Source: Bifidobacterium parmae (GTDB taxonomy: Bacteria > Actinomycetota > Actinomycetes > Actinomycetales > Bifidobacteriaceae). From it: a DNA stretch of 64,000 nucleotides. The translations under genes and the position numbers were made by a program. The stretch is taken from contig NZ_NMWT01000009.1 in NCBI RefSeq assembly GCF_002860365.1, positions 1 through 64,000 on the forward strand, in the 5' to 3' direction. Shown one piece after another: positions 1 to 8,160 of this stretch. Positions within the stretch are counted from its first letter, which is position 1, and every line of letters begins with the position of its first letter. The notes below the pieces were generated by a model. It was not told the DNA's origin. It saw nothing but the letters and a program-made list of their open reading frames with translations, and did not search any database.

Positions 1-66
1 GGGGTTTTCCATATTTGGTCGTCACCGCCATAACAGTGGCATGGAGTGCGTGGGTGCATAGGACGC

Positions 67-240
67 CAGCGCAATGATTCCCGGGAATATGTGGCTTTTT
101 CCGGGATTCATTGCGCTGACTGTTTGCCAGTGCAACAATTCCCGGATGAAGCGGATGATTTCCGGGAATCATTGCGCTGAGACATAGTCAGTGCAATAAA
201 TCCCGGAAGATTGGGTTTTCTTCCGGGAATTCTTGTGCCG
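67..240. repeat. Array of three 61-bp-period hairpin repeats
   Basis: Three units begin at 67, 128 and 189, an exact 61-bp spacing. Each is an imperfect inverted repeat of about 52 bp. The left arm reads roughly CAGYGCAAnnATTCCCGG and the right arm CCGGGAATCATTGCGCTG. A variable loop of about 15 bp separates the arms, and about 9 bp separates the units. The same unit and period recur at 14453-14755. No gene is visible in bases 1-276 apart from the array, and the region lies downstream of the tautomerase gene. Function is unknown. Confidence 0.85.
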
Positions 241-276
241 AGCGCGGCGGAAAGCCGCGGACGAGATTCGTTCGGT

Positions 277-627
277 TCAGAAGTTGCCGCCGTTCCAGCC
301 CCAGTCGGAGGTGGCGGTGTAGCGGATGTACGTGCGGTCCTCGGGGATGCCGAGCTCGCTGTTGAGCGCGGCCATGATCTGCTGGGTGAGCTTCTCCCAG
401 GCGGAGCCGGGGATGGCGCCGCGGCCGAACACGTTGACCTCCACGTAGGCGGCCGGCTGGTCGTCGGAGCCGCCGAAGTAGATCGGCATGTCGTCCTCGA
501 ACGGGCACATGAGCCAGCCTTCGGACTTGCCGGGCACAGCGGTGATCGCCTTGCCGTACGCGGCCTTCAGCGCCTCGCGCTGCTCCTTCGTGGTCTTCAC
601 GGACACATGGGTATGGATGACGGGCAT
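277..627 (-). CDS. Tautomerase / MIF-superfamily protein
   Basis: This 116-residue protein begins MPVIHTHVSV, so removal of Met would expose the N-terminal proline that is the catalytic base of the tautomerase/MIF superfamily. It ends in WGWNGGNF, which resembles the C-terminal strand of MIF-like and phenylpyruvate tautomerase-like proteins. The length is close to the roughly 115 residues of single-chain MIF homologues, about twice a 4-oxalocrotonate tautomerase subunit. The start at 627 is fixed by GGAGG six bases upstream; the frame stays open further upstream only as a chance extension over the gtrA region. It is probably a small cytoplasmic trimer. The substrate cannot be read from the sequence. 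Confidence 0.85.
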   Translation of the reverse strand: MPVIHTHVSVKTTKEQREALKAAYGKAITAVPGKSEGWLMCPFEDDMPIYFGGSDDQPAAYVEVNVFGRGAIPGSAWEKLTQQIMAALNSELGIPEDRTYIRYTATSDWGWNGGNF

Positions 628-756
628 GATTCCTCCTTGATGGTGGATGCTTCCGCTCCAGTCTATCGCCGCGCGGTTGTGGACCGGTACCCGCCGGCCG
701 GCTCGACGAATGGGGAGATTGTTGGCTGACCGGCGGGGGAGCGGCCTGCCGGTCAG

Positions 757-1341
757 ATGGATGGTGTTGAATGGCCCTTTGTGAGAAAACTGATCGCACA
801 GCTTATGAAATTCGGCATCGTCGGCGTGATCGCCTTCATCATCGACTGGGGCATCCTCAACATCCTGGTCGGCGTGTTCCACATGCACAACGTGATCGCC
901 GCCACCATCTCGTTCATCATCTCGCTGATCTTCAACTATCTGGCGAGCATGAAGTTCGTGTTCAAGCATCGTGACGACATGGCCCGCTGGATGGAGATCG
1001 TCATCTTCGTCGTGGGCGCGGTGATCGGCCTGTTCATGAACGACGCGATCATCTGGATCTCCACCTACGGCATGAACCACGACGCCTACGTCACGCAGCA
1101 CGCGGAGTACCTGCTGCGCACGAACGTCGGCAAGCTGATCGCCACCGCCGTGGTGATGGTGTGGAACTTCCTCATCCGCAAGTGGCTGCTCGACGACACC
1201 CACACGAACGCGATGAACCGTCTCAAGTCCGCCGAGAACCGCTTGACCGCCGAACAGCTCGAGGAGAAGTGGCAGAACAGCTTCTCCCACAAGCTCGGCG
1301 TCTGGTCTTTGGAGCACACCCCGAAGGGCTGGCCGAAGTAA
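757..1341 (+). CDS. GtrA-family membrane protein
   Basis: A 194-residue protein with four hydrophobic segments near residues 17-38, 43-65, 78-98 and 125-145, the layout of GtrA-like proteins. That family is associated with moving lipid-linked sugars or with cell-surface polysaccharide and teichoic-acid modification. The early FGIVGVIAFIIDWGIL and the later FLIRKWLL segment fit the family. A charged tail of about 45 residues after the last membrane segment should be cytoplasmic. The start is uncertain because no strong ribosome-binding site precedes ATG 757; GTG 781 is an alternative. No glycosyltransferase partner is adjacent, so the substrate is unknown. A long hairpin follows the stop codon. 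Confidence 0.85.
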   Translation: MDGVEWPFVRKLIAQLMKFGIVGVIAFIIDWGILNILVGVFHMHNVIAATISFIISLIFNYLASMKFVFKHRDDMARWMEIVIFVVGAVIGLFMNDAIIWISTYGMNHDAYVTQHAEYLLRTNVGKLIATAVVMVWNFLIRKWLLDDTHTNAMNRLKSAENRLTAEQLEEKWQNSFSHKLGVWSLEHTPKGWPK

Positions 1342-1366
1342 AGGGCTGGTGCCAAGAGGGGGGTGG

Positions 1367-1429
1367 CCCGTGAAACGCAGAGACCCGTGTGGATGGACAT
1401 CCATCACACGGGTCTCTGCATTTCACGGG
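1367..1429. terminator. Long hairpin downstream of gtrA
   Basis: A nearly uninterrupted stem of about 28 bp. CCCGTGAAA(C)GCAGAGACC continues through GTGTG, and the complement ends in TTTCACGGG; the loop is around ACAT. There is no T-run, so it may stop transcription in a factor-independent manner or protect the transcript end. It lies 26 bp past the gtrA stop. Confidence 0.6.
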
Positions 1430-1516
1430 GTATCTGAGGGGTGTAGGCCAGAATGTGTGTCTGGTGGTAGTCGTTTGAGCTGCCTGTTGGGGCGTCCGCC
1501 GGGTGCGCAGTCGCCG

Positions 1517-1745
1517 ACCACCCCCAGTCGGCTTCGCCGACAGCCCCCGCCAGCGGGGGCGAATGACGGTGAGGTCCAAGGCTGTGCGATGCCGTCGTCG
1601 AGATGGTCCCGCCAGCGGGGGCGGATGATACTGTCCCGTCTTTGGCGGGTCCGTGTCTTCCTCCCGCTGGCGGGAGGTCTATTACCAATATCGAAAGTGG
1701 CAAACGGCGAGGCGGGTCCGTGTCTTCCTCCCGCTGGCGGGAGGT
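1517..1745. repeat. BIME-like GC-rich hairpin cluster
   Basis: One full element (1517-1561) has the family order CCACCCCCAG, GTCGGCTTCGCCGAC hairpin, then GCCCCCGCCAGCGGGGGC hairpin. Partial second hairpins follow at 1606-1621, 1660-1677 and 1727-1744. The last two lie in a direct repeat of about 35 bp (1644-1679 and 1711-1745). The 584-base gap between gtrA and the MFS gene holds only this cluster, the hairpin at 1367 and the 17-bp tandem repeat. Confidence 0.8.
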
Positions 1746-1789
1746 GGCGCGTAGCGCCGGAGGGTGGTTGCCGGACGCGAGCGTCTTGC

Positions 1790-1922
1790 CTCACGCCGGC
1801 ACTTGGCTCACGCCGGCACTTGCCTCACGCCGGCACTTGCCTCACGCTGGCACTTGCCTCACGCTGGCACTTGCCTCACGCTGGCACTTGCCTCACGCTG
1901 GCACTTGCCTCACGCCGATGCC
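1790..1922. repeat. 17-bp tandem repeat (seven units plus a partial)
   Basis: The unit CTCACGCTGGCACTTGC occurs seven times head to tail (1790, 1807, 1824, 1841, 1858, 1875 and 1892). A degenerate eighth unit abuts the stop of the MFS gene. Units differ at one position (CCGG versus CTGG). Because 17 is not a multiple of three, coding through the array is unlikely. Copy number is a likely site of strain variation. Confidence 0.9.
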
Positions 1923-1925
1923 ACC

Positions 1926-3353
1926 TCACACGCTCACTTCGGTGAGGGTGGGCTGCTCGGTGGAGGTCTTGATCTGTTTGAGGCCTACGAGGGCGATCGC
2001 GAGCGAGCCGATCGCCAGGACGGTGACGACCATGAAGCCGCCGTGCGAGCCCATGCGGTCGATGAACTGGCCGGCGATCGCCGATCCGGCGGAGGAGCCG
2101 ATCGAGTTCATCGCGCCCATCCACGCCATGCCCTCGGTGAGCCGCGACGGCGGCACGAGGTGCAGCATCAGCTGGTTGCCGTTGATCCACGTGGGCGCCT
2201 GGCATACGCCGATCAGCAGGTAGATGATCATGATGACCCACAGGTGCTTCGCGAACATGAACGACCCGATGCCGAGGTTCACCACCGCGAGGCAGAAGTA
2301 GAACCGTTTCCACAGCGGGATCGTCCAGTTCTTCGCGCCGTACACGAGCGCGCCGCACAGCGAGCTGATCGAGAAGCACGCGAACACGAATCCCGTGTAC
2401 TGCTTCATGTCCGACTCGGTCGCGAACGCGATGATCGAGATGCCGGCGGCCGACTGGAACGCGCCCAGACCGAACCACGTCACGCACACGGCGATGAGTC
2501 CCGGCCCCCAGATCGACGCCTTCCGCCCCTGCTTCGCCTCTTCGATCGCGCGCAGCGTTTCACGTGAAACAACCGCCTCGTCGGTCACGCCCTCGCGGCG
2601 CAGACGACGGCGCGTCTCCTCGGCGGCGGTCTCGGCGCGCAGCGCCTCCGCCTTCGCCGCCTCGCGCGCGCGGTACTCCTTGCGCGAGATACCTTCCGCC
2701 CGCGCGAGGTCCGACTGCGACGGCGGTTCGGTCGAAAGTTCCGTGAGGAACATCAACGCGCCGACGATTACGCACACGCCGGTGAACGAGAACGCGAGCA
2801 GACCGGAGATCACGGCCAAAGTCGAGGCGAGCGGATTGCCGACCACCCACATGCATTCGTCGAGCACGCCGCACAGCGACAGCGCGCGGTCGGTGCGTTC
2901 GCGGTCGCCCTTGAGCAGGCGCGTCCAGCGCGCGCGGCTCATCGCGCCCCACGGCGGGATCGCGGCGAGGAACGGCGTCAGACAGTACAGCACCCATTCC
3001 GGCGCGCGGTTCGTGATTGACGTGGTCAGTGCGATCGCCGCGACGATCCACACGATGATCGTCGGAATCGACACCTGACGCTGGCCGAATTTGTCGGTGA
3101 GCTTGCCGAGCAGCGGCGTCGCGACGGCCAGCGCGATCGCCTGGATCGCGGTCAGCATGCCGGCGAGCGAATAGTTGCCGTAATAATGCTGCACGGAGAT
3201 CGTGATCGTCATGCCGATCATCGGGAACGGCATGCACGCGACGACGCCGCCGATCGAATACCGTGCCGTGTGCGGGATGCGCAGCAGCTCCGCATACCCG
3301 CCGAACACCTTGCCGGCGACATCCTTGATTCCTGTGATGACGTTGCTGGACAT
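1926..3353 (-). CDS. MFS transporter with a charged central loop
   Basis: This 475-residue membrane protein has about 12 hydrophobic segments in two halves, plus the MFS motif A-like loop GKLTDKFGQRQV at residues 83-94. The halves are separated by an unusually long, Ala/Arg/Glu-rich cytoplasmic loop at about residues 206-282, predicted to be helical or coiled-coil. The start at 3353 follows an AAGGAG-type ribosome-binding site. The 3' end runs directly into the 17-bp tandem repeat. Substrate is unknown, because neither neighbour is a metabolic partner. The glycoside-pentoside-hexuronide symporter branch is possible but not demonstrated. The gene stands alone on its strand. Confidence 0.8.
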   Translation of the reverse strand: MSSNVITGIKDVAGKVFGGYAELLRIPHTARYSIGGVVACMPFPMIGMTITISVQHYYGNYSLAGMLTAIQAIALAVATPLLGKLTDKFGQRQVSIPTIIVWIVAAIALTTSITNRAPEWVLYCLTPFLAAIPPWGAMSRARWTRLLKGDRERTDRALSLCGVLDECMWVVGNPLASTLAVISGLLAFSFTGVCVIVGALMFLTELSTEPPSQSDLARAEGISRKEYRAREAAKAEALRAETAAEETRRRLRREGVTDEAVVSRETLRAIEEAKQGRKASIWGPGLIAVCVTWFGLGAFQSAAGISIIAFATESDMKQYTGFVFACFSISSLCGALVYGAKNWTIPLWKRFYFCLAVVNLGIGSFMFAKHLWVIMIIYLLIGVCQAPTWINGNQLMLHLVPPSRLTEGMAWMGAMNSIGSSAGSAIAGQFIDRMGSHGGFMVVTVLAIGSLAIALVGLKQIKTSTEQPTLTEVSV

Positions 3354-3619
3354 ACTGCACCTTCTCCTTTCCGCTCCCGATTGGATGTCCCCCGACGGCC
3401 GTGGCGTTGGCCGGCGAAGCCCTCATCGAATGATGTGTGCTTGTCCTGTTGGTCGCGCAAAGGAGTGCGTCCGCGGGCTCCCGCGCATGCACGCACGTTT
3501 GCGTCGCGGCCACTCTACGCGCGCGTGCGCCGCGACACGCGGCCGCACCGCGGTAGATTGGAATGCATATCCGGAATGCATACCGCGAACCGTCCACCGA
3601 TTTCCGAAGGAGGCCGGCG

Positions 3620-4279
3620 ATGACCGCCACCACCATCCATTTCGTCCGCCACGGCAAGGTGTACAACCCCGATCACCTGCTCTATGAGCGTCTGCCCGAC
3701 TTCCACCTGTCCGACGTGGGCCGCCGCATGGCCGAGGCGACCGGCGCGTACATCGCCGCCAGCCCGCAGATGAACACCGTGTCCGCCGTCTATTCGTCGC
3801 CGCTCGACCGCACGCGCGAGACCGCCGGCGCGATCCTCGCCGCGCTGAACCCGGTGCGCGAGGCGCGCGGGCAGGAGCCGCTCACGCTCACGACCGACGA
3901 ACGCGTCATCGAGGCCGGCAACGAGTTCCGAGGCAAGCGCATCGGCCACGGCGAAGGCGCCCTGTGGAGGAACGGCAACTGGAAGCTCGTCGCGAACCTG
4001 TGGAAGCCCAGCTGGGGCGAGTCGTACGCGCACATCGCCGCGCGCGTCGGCGACTTCGCGCGCGAGAAGGTCCGCCAGCATCCCGGCGAGCAGATCATCG
4101 TCGTCAGCCACGAATCGCCGATCTGGTCGTTCCGCCACCTGCTCGAAACCGGTCACGCCGAACACTGGATGTTCCTGCGCCACACCGCGCTCGCCTCGAT
4201 CACCTCCATCACGTTCGACTGCGAGACCGGCCGTGTGATGTCCATCACGTATGTCGACCCCGCCGCCGGAATCCAATAG
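3620..4279 (+). CDS. Histidine phosphatase (phosphoglycerate mutase-like)
   Basis: A 219-residue enzyme of the histidine phosphatase superfamily. FVRHGK at residues 8-13 is the RHG signature, with His11 as the expected phospho-acceptor. YSSPLDRTRETA supplies the conserved Arg, and VVSHESPIW supplies the second catalytic histidine. The start is set at 3620 because AAGGAGG lies just upstream; an in-frame ATG at 3563 lacks such a site. Members include phosphoglycerate mutases, alpha-ribazole phosphatases and broad phosphatases, and the substrate cannot be decided here. The absence of the long insertions of true dPGM makes a phosphatase more likely. A BIME-like element follows the stop. Confidence 0.85.
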   Translation: MTATTIHFVRHGKVYNPDHLLYERLPDFHLSDVGRRMAEATGAYIAASPQMNTVSAVYSSPLDRTRETAGAILAALNPVREARGQEPLTLTTDERVIEAGNEFRGKRIGHGEGALWRNGNWKLVANLWKPSWGESYAHIAARVGDFAREKVRQHPGEQIIVVSHESPIWSFRHLLETGHAEHWMFLRHTALASITSITFDCETGRVMSITYVDPAAGIQ

Positions 4280-4314
4280 ACGCACACTAGAATCGACACG
4301 TGGATGGGGGACCT

Positions 4315-4362
4315 GCTCCCGCCGGCGGGAGCTGTCGAGCGCCAGCGAGACTGAGGGTGGTC
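4315..4362. repeat. BIME-like element
   Basis: A GCTCCCGCCGGCGGGAGC hairpin, then a hairpin around GCGCCAGCGAGAC (imperfect), then the tail TGAGGGTGG. It lies in the 120-bp space between the phosphatase gene and the Ala-rich unknown gene. Confidence 0.75.
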
Positions 4363-4399
4363 GCCCGCGGGTCTCCCGCACAGGACGCAAAGGAGCAAC

Positions 4400-5506
4400 A
4401 TGACCGAACTGAACACCGCAAGCATCGCGCGCGTGGCCGCCGCGCCCGCCGTGCGCGAGGCGGCGCGCGAGGCGGCGCGCCTCATCGCGCTGTGGCCGCT
4501 CACCGACGCGATGCGCATGGACAACGACGCGAAATACGGCGAGAACCTGCAGGTGCGCGTGACGCGCGCCTTCGCCCGCATCCTCACCGGCGAGGACGTG
4601 ACCGTGCCCGACGCCGAATACGTGTACGAGGGCGCGGACGCGATTCCCGGACGCCCGCAGACGATCGTCGACGCGCTGCTCGCCGCCAACGACGCCTACG
4701 ACGCGATCGCCGACTTCTCCGACACCGGCGACGCGACGCTCGTCGACGACGTCGCCGCCGACCTCGGCGTCACGTGGGACGACGCCGCGTCCGTGCGCGT
4801 GCACGGGACGTTGGACGCCGTCGAAGCCGCCGTGAACGACGGCACGTTCGACGCGGGGGAGTACGCGGTCGCCGACGGCGGTTCCGACGGTACCGGCGAT
4901 GGCGGCGCGTCCGGCGGCGCGGCCGGTGCCGCGGACGCCGCCGGTGCCGCCGCCATGCCGGTCGACGACGACGCGTTCGAGCCGTCGCCCGCGCTCGTCG
5001 ACGCGATGGCGCACCGGTTCGCGGCCGCGCTCACCGTGTGCGACGCGCTGCTCGCCGCCGTCGAGGACTCCGGTGCCGGCGACGCGGCCTCCGCTCCGGT
5101 CGCCGCCGACACGCCCGTCGACGCCGCAGCCGTGCGTGCCGTGCTGCCGCTGCTGCTCGTCGTCAACGAGCTGCGCGAACAGATCTCCGTGCCGCGCATC
5201 TGCCTGACCGACGTGCAGGTCCGCGACCTGCTCGCCGCCCGCGCCGCCGCGCTCGCCGACGCCGCGACGGAAGCGGCGGAAGGCGCGACAGCAGGCGTGG
5301 GGGACGCCGCCACGCTCGACGCGACCGCCGCGTTCGTCGCGCCGCTCGCCGCCGCCGAATGGGCGAAGCATCGCGAGGACGTGCTGTGGGACCCCGCCGC
5401 CGCCAAGAAGAAGGCGAAGGAGGAGGACGAGAAACGCAACAAGGCCGCGCTCGCCGCCAAATTCGCGCACGTCAAGAACGACAACACGGAGACCGTCGAG
5501 CTGTAG
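4400..5506 (+). CDS. Ala/Asp-rich protein of unknown function
   Basis: A 368-residue soluble protein, not recognised. It is very rich in Ala, Asp and Val. It has an ordered-looking N-terminus (residues 1-75, containing ARLIALWPLTDAMRMDND), a low-complexity Gly/Ala stretch near residues 155-190, and a Lys/Glu-rich C-terminal end (AAKKKAKEEDEKRNKAALAA) that should be helical. No signal peptide or membrane segment is visible. The start follows AAAGGAG with good spacing, and codon usage matches its neighbours. It sits between the phosphatase and nagB, is separated from both by repeats or a promoter, and is probably its own transcription unit. Confidence 0.7.
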   Translation: MTELNTASIARVAAAPAVREAAREAARLIALWPLTDAMRMDNDAKYGENLQVRVTRAFARILTGEDVTVPDAEYVYEGADAIPGRPQTIVDALLAANDAYDAIADFSDTGDATLVDDVAADLGVTWDDAASVRVHGTLDAVEAAVNDGTFDAGEYAVADGGSDGTGDGGASGGAAGAADAAGAAAMPVDDDAFEPSPALVDAMAHRFAAALTVCDALLAAVEDSGAGDAASAPVAADTPVDAAAVRAVLPLLLVVNELREQISVPRICLTDVQVRDLLAARAAALADAATEAAEGATAGVGDAATLDATAAFVAPLAAAEWAKHREDVLWDPAAAKKKAKEEDEKRNKAALAAKFAHVKNDNTETVEL

Positions 5507-5562
5507 ACCCGGCATGCCGGGAACGGAACCGGCCGCCACGGCGTCCTCCGTCGCGGGCGCAA

Positions 5563-5611
5563 CGACCCGCACCGTTAATGTAAAGAAGGTTTGCATTAAT
5601 GGTGCGGGTCG
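5563..5611. promoter_or_regulatory. Candidate operator upstream of nagB (18-bp inverted repeat)
   Basis: CGACCCGCACCGTTAATG (5563-5580) is mirrored by CATTAATGGTGCGGGTCG (5594-5611) with one mismatch and a 13-bp spacer. The right arm lies between the -35 and -10 of the predicted nagB promoter, as expected for a repressor site. A ROK-family NagR-type regulator is a plausible binder by analogy with other bifidobacteria, but none is encoded here. Confidence 0.65.
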
Positions 5612-5619
5612 ATTACGAT
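5591..5619 (+). promoter_or_regulatory. Predicted nagB promoter
   Basis: TTGCAT (5591-5596), a 17-bp spacer, and TACGAT (5614-5619). It is 80 bp upstream of the nagB ATG and overlaps the inverted repeat at 5563-5611. Confidence 0.6.
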
Positions 5620-5699
5620 GAAGGAAGCATGGCGGATGCCACGACCGGCGACGGAGCCGGTCCGCCGCGTGACATGCGGAAAGGAAGCAAGGAAGCACC

Positions 5700-6512
5700 A
5701 TGGCGGAAATCATCATCGTCAAGACCGAAGCGGAGGCCGGCGCGATCTACGGCCGCTGCGTCGCCGACCTCATCAAGTCCAAGCCCGACGCGGTCCTCGG
5801 CCTCGCCACCGGATCGAGCCCGCTCGCCGCCTACCAGGCGCTCGCCGGCATCGTGAAGGAGGAGCACATCGACGTCTCCCAGGTGCGCGGCTTCGCGCTC
5901 GACGAGTATCTGGGCCTGCCGCTCGACCACCCGGAGTCCTACCATTCGACCATCCACCGCACCGTCGTGGAGCCCTTGGGCCTCGACCCGGCCAAGGTCC
6001 ACGTGCCCGGCGACGTGCTGAACGGCGCGCCGTTGGAGGACGGCGACAAGATCGCCGCCGCCGGCCCCGCCTATGACGCGGCGATCGAGGCCGCGGGCGG
6101 CATCGACGTGCAGATCCTCGGCATCGGCACCGACGGCCACGTCGGCTTCAACGAGCCCGGCTCGTCGCTCGCCTCCGGCACGCGCGTCAAGACCCTCGCC
6201 GAGCAGACCCGCATCGACAACGCGCGCTTCTTCGACGACGACATCAACCAGGTGCCGACCCACTGCATCACGCAGGGCATCGGCACGATCCTCAAGGCGA
6301 GGCATCTCGTGCTGCTCGCGTTCGGCGCCGGCAAGGCCGAGGCCATCGAGGAGACCGTCGAAGGCGGCGTCTCCGCGTTCTGCCCGGCGAGTGCCCTCCA
6401 GCTGCACCCGCACGCCACGATCATCATCGACGAGGAGGCCGCCAGCCGCCTGCGCCACAAGGACTACTACCGCTACGCCTACGCCCACAAGCCCGCCTGG
6501 CAGGGCATCTGA
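5700..6512 (+). CDS. nagB: Glucosamine-6-phosphate deaminase
   Basis: This 270-residue enzyme converts glucosamine-6-phosphate to fructose-6-phosphate and ammonia. Family landmarks are GLATGSSPLAAYQAL (phosphate loop, about residues 34-48), ALDEYLGLP with Asp68, and GIGTDGHVGFNEPGSS (141-156), which carries the Asp/His/Glu catalytic set. Length matches the family. The start has AAGGAAGCAAGGAAG upstream. It lies upstream of nagA on the same strand, with a BIME-like element in the 98-bp gap. The overlapping operator and promoter at 5563-5619 suggest amino-sugar-responsive control, useful for growth on host mucin or milk glycans. Confidence 0.97.
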   Translation: MAEIIIVKTEAEAGAIYGRCVADLIKSKPDAVLGLATGSSPLAAYQALAGIVKEEHIDVSQVRGFALDEYLGLPLDHPESYHSTIHRTVVEPLGLDPAKVHVPGDVLNGAPLEDGDKIAAAGPAYDAAIEAAGGIDVQILGIGTDGHVGFNEPGSSLASGTRVKTLAEQTRIDNARFFDDDINQVPTHCITQGIGTILKARHLVLLAFGAGKAEAIEETVEGGVSAFCPASALQLHPHATIIIDEEAASRLRHKDYYRYAYAHKPAWQGI

Positions 6513-6523
6513 CGCATTCCCTT

Positions 6524-6570
6524 GCTCCCGCCGGCGGGAGCTGGCTCGCGTAGCGAGACTGAGGGTGGTC
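6524..6570. repeat. BIME-like element between nagB and nagA
   Basis: A GCTCCCGCCGGCGGGAGC hairpin, then a GGCTCGCGTAGCGAGAC hairpin, then TGAGGGTGG. It lies within a probable operon, so it may process or stabilise the nagB end of the transcript. Confidence 0.75.
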
Positions 6571-6610
6571 GGAAGAGCCGTGATACGACATCACGATGGA
6601 AGGAACGAAT

Positions 6611-7999
6611 ATGACTGACAGAAGCGAGACGGTCGCGCGGGTGACGGCGGCGCTGCACGGCGCGCCGCACCCGGTCGCGATCCGCGGCGCGCGCAAGGTG
6701 GACGCCGCGGGCGTGCGCGACGGTTGGTGGACGGTATCGGACGCTCGCGGCGTGATCGTCGCGTCCGGCGTCGCGCGCGGCGGCGACGGCGAGGAGGCGT
6801 TCGAGCACGCGTGCCGCACGGTCGGTCTCGATCCGGCGTCGCGCGAGACGGTGATCGACGCGGACGGGATGATCCTCACGCCCGGATACGTCGACATCCA
6901 CGCGCATGGCGCGTGGGAGCGTTCGTTCGACGACGGCGCGGACGGCATCGACGTGGCGCGCGCCGGGCACGCCATGCACGGCACGACGCGGCAGGTGCTG
7001 TCGCTGATCACGAATCCGGTGGACGTGATGTGCCGCAACATCCGCACGGTGCGCGACGTGATGGCGTCGGGGCGGCCGGACGTGCTCGGATGCCATCTGG
7101 AGGGTCCGTTCCTCGCGTTGAAGCGCAAGGGCGCGCATGATCCGAACTGCCTGAAGGATCCGGTCGACGAGATCGTCGACGAGATGCTGGAGGCGTCCGG
7201 GTATGTGGCCGGGGCGCGCGGCGCCGGTGCCGGTGGTGTCGGTGGTGGTGCCGGCGCGTCGGCGCGGCCGGTCGGCCGGCATACGGCGGCGGGCGTCGGC
7301 GGCGCGGGACGGCTCGGCTGCATCCGTCAGGTCACGATCGCGCCGGAGCTGGAACACGGCATTTCGGCGATCCGACGGTTCGCGGCGGCGGGCGTCGTGC
7401 CCGCGGTCGGGCATTGCGACGCCGATTACGCGACCGCGAAAGCCGGGTTCGACGCGGGCGCGGGCATCATGACGCACATGTTCAACGCGATGAACGGCCT
7501 GCGTCACCGCGAGCCGGGACCGATTCCGGCGGCCGTGGAGGATCCGCGCGTCACGATCGAACTCATCAACGACGGGTTCCACGTGGACGATCCGATGGTG
7601 CGGTTGGGATTCGGGTTCGCGCCGCACCGGATCGCGTTCGTGACCGACGCGATGGCCGCCACCGGATGCCCGGACGGCGCGTACAAGCTCGGCGAACTCG
7701 ACGTGAACGTGGTCGACGGGCACGCGCGGCTCGTCTCCAACGGCGCGATCGCCGGGTCGACGCTCGTATTGGAGGTGGCGGTGCAGCGCGCCGTGCTCGC
7801 CTTGGGATTCGAGCCGACCGCGGCCGTGGAGGCGGCGACGCTCACCCCGGCGCGCGCGTTCGGATTCGACCGGCCGAACCCGGTGACCGGTGCGCCGATC
7901 GGTCTGGTCGCTCCCGGGTACGCCGCCGACCTCAACCTGCTCGACCCGGCCACGTGGGCCGTGCGGCACGTGTGGTGCGCCGGCCGCGCCCTGCGCTGA
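6611..7999 (+). CDS. nagA: N-acetylglucosamine-6-phosphate deacetylase
   Basis: This 462-residue amidohydrolase removes acetate from N-acetylglucosamine-6-phosphate to give the NagB substrate. The metal-binding YVDIHAHGAWE lies near residues 93-103 (His97, His99). LEGPF supplies the Glu ligand. HMFNAMNGLRHREPG and VTDAMAATGCPDG follow in the family order. The start is 6611 because GGAAGGAACGAAT precedes it; an ATG at 6596 lies inside that ribosome-binding region. About 30 Gly/Ala-rich residues (near 199-232) interrupt the barrel after the EGPF region; this is not typical of the family and is probably a surface loop. A long hairpin follows. Confidence 0.95.
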   Translation: MTDRSETVARVTAALHGAPHPVAIRGARKVDAAGVRDGWWTVSDARGVIVASGVARGGDGEEAFEHACRTVGLDPASRETVIDADGMILTPGYVDIHAHGAWERSFDDGADGIDVARAGHAMHGTTRQVLSLITNPVDVMCRNIRTVRDVMASGRPDVLGCHLEGPFLALKRKGAHDPNCLKDPVDEIVDEMLEASGYVAGARGAGAGGVGGGAGASARPVGRHTAAGVGGAGRLGCIRQVTIAPELEHGISAIRRFAAAGVVPAVGHCDADYATAKAGFDAGAGIMTHMFNAMNGLRHREPGPIPAAVEDPRVTIELINDGFHVDDPMVRLGFGFAPHRIAFVTDAMAATGCPDGAYKLGELDVNVVDGHARLVSNGAIAGSTLVLEVAVQRAVLALGFEPTAAVEAATLTPARAFGFDRPNPVTGAPIGLVAPGYAADLNLLDPATWAVRHVWCAGRALR

Positions 8000-8057
8000 C
8001 CGGCGGGGCCGGTCCGGGGCCGGCGGTCAGGGGCTGATACGGTTCCGCTCCTATAAG

Positions 8058-8117
8058 TAACGGTTCGCTCCCTGGTCTGCCACGTGTTTCCGTGGCAGAC
8101 CAGGGAGCGAACCGTTA
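8058..8117. terminator. Perfect 27-bp hairpin between convergent genes
   Basis: TAACGGTTCGCTCCCTGGTC begins the left arm and is mirrored exactly up to GACCAGGGAGCGAACCGTTA, with a loop of about 6 bases. It lies between the nagA stop and the convergent DUF805 gene, so a bidirectional terminator is likely, although no clear T-run is present. A related outer arm recurs at 29282. Confidence 0.7.
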
Positions 8118-8160
8118 TCGTGCGGGAGTGAGCCGTGACCGGCCCGGAGTCATCGGGCGG

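Noticed and set aside
4300-5583. Long Arg-rich open frames overlapping the Ala-rich gene and many other genes
   Set aside because: High GC keeps antisense and shifted frames open; they are Arg/Ala/Gly-rich shadows of the real genes.
6596-6610. Alternative upstream start of nagA
   Set aside because: ATG 6596 lies within the GGAAGGAA ribosome-binding region of the start at 6611.
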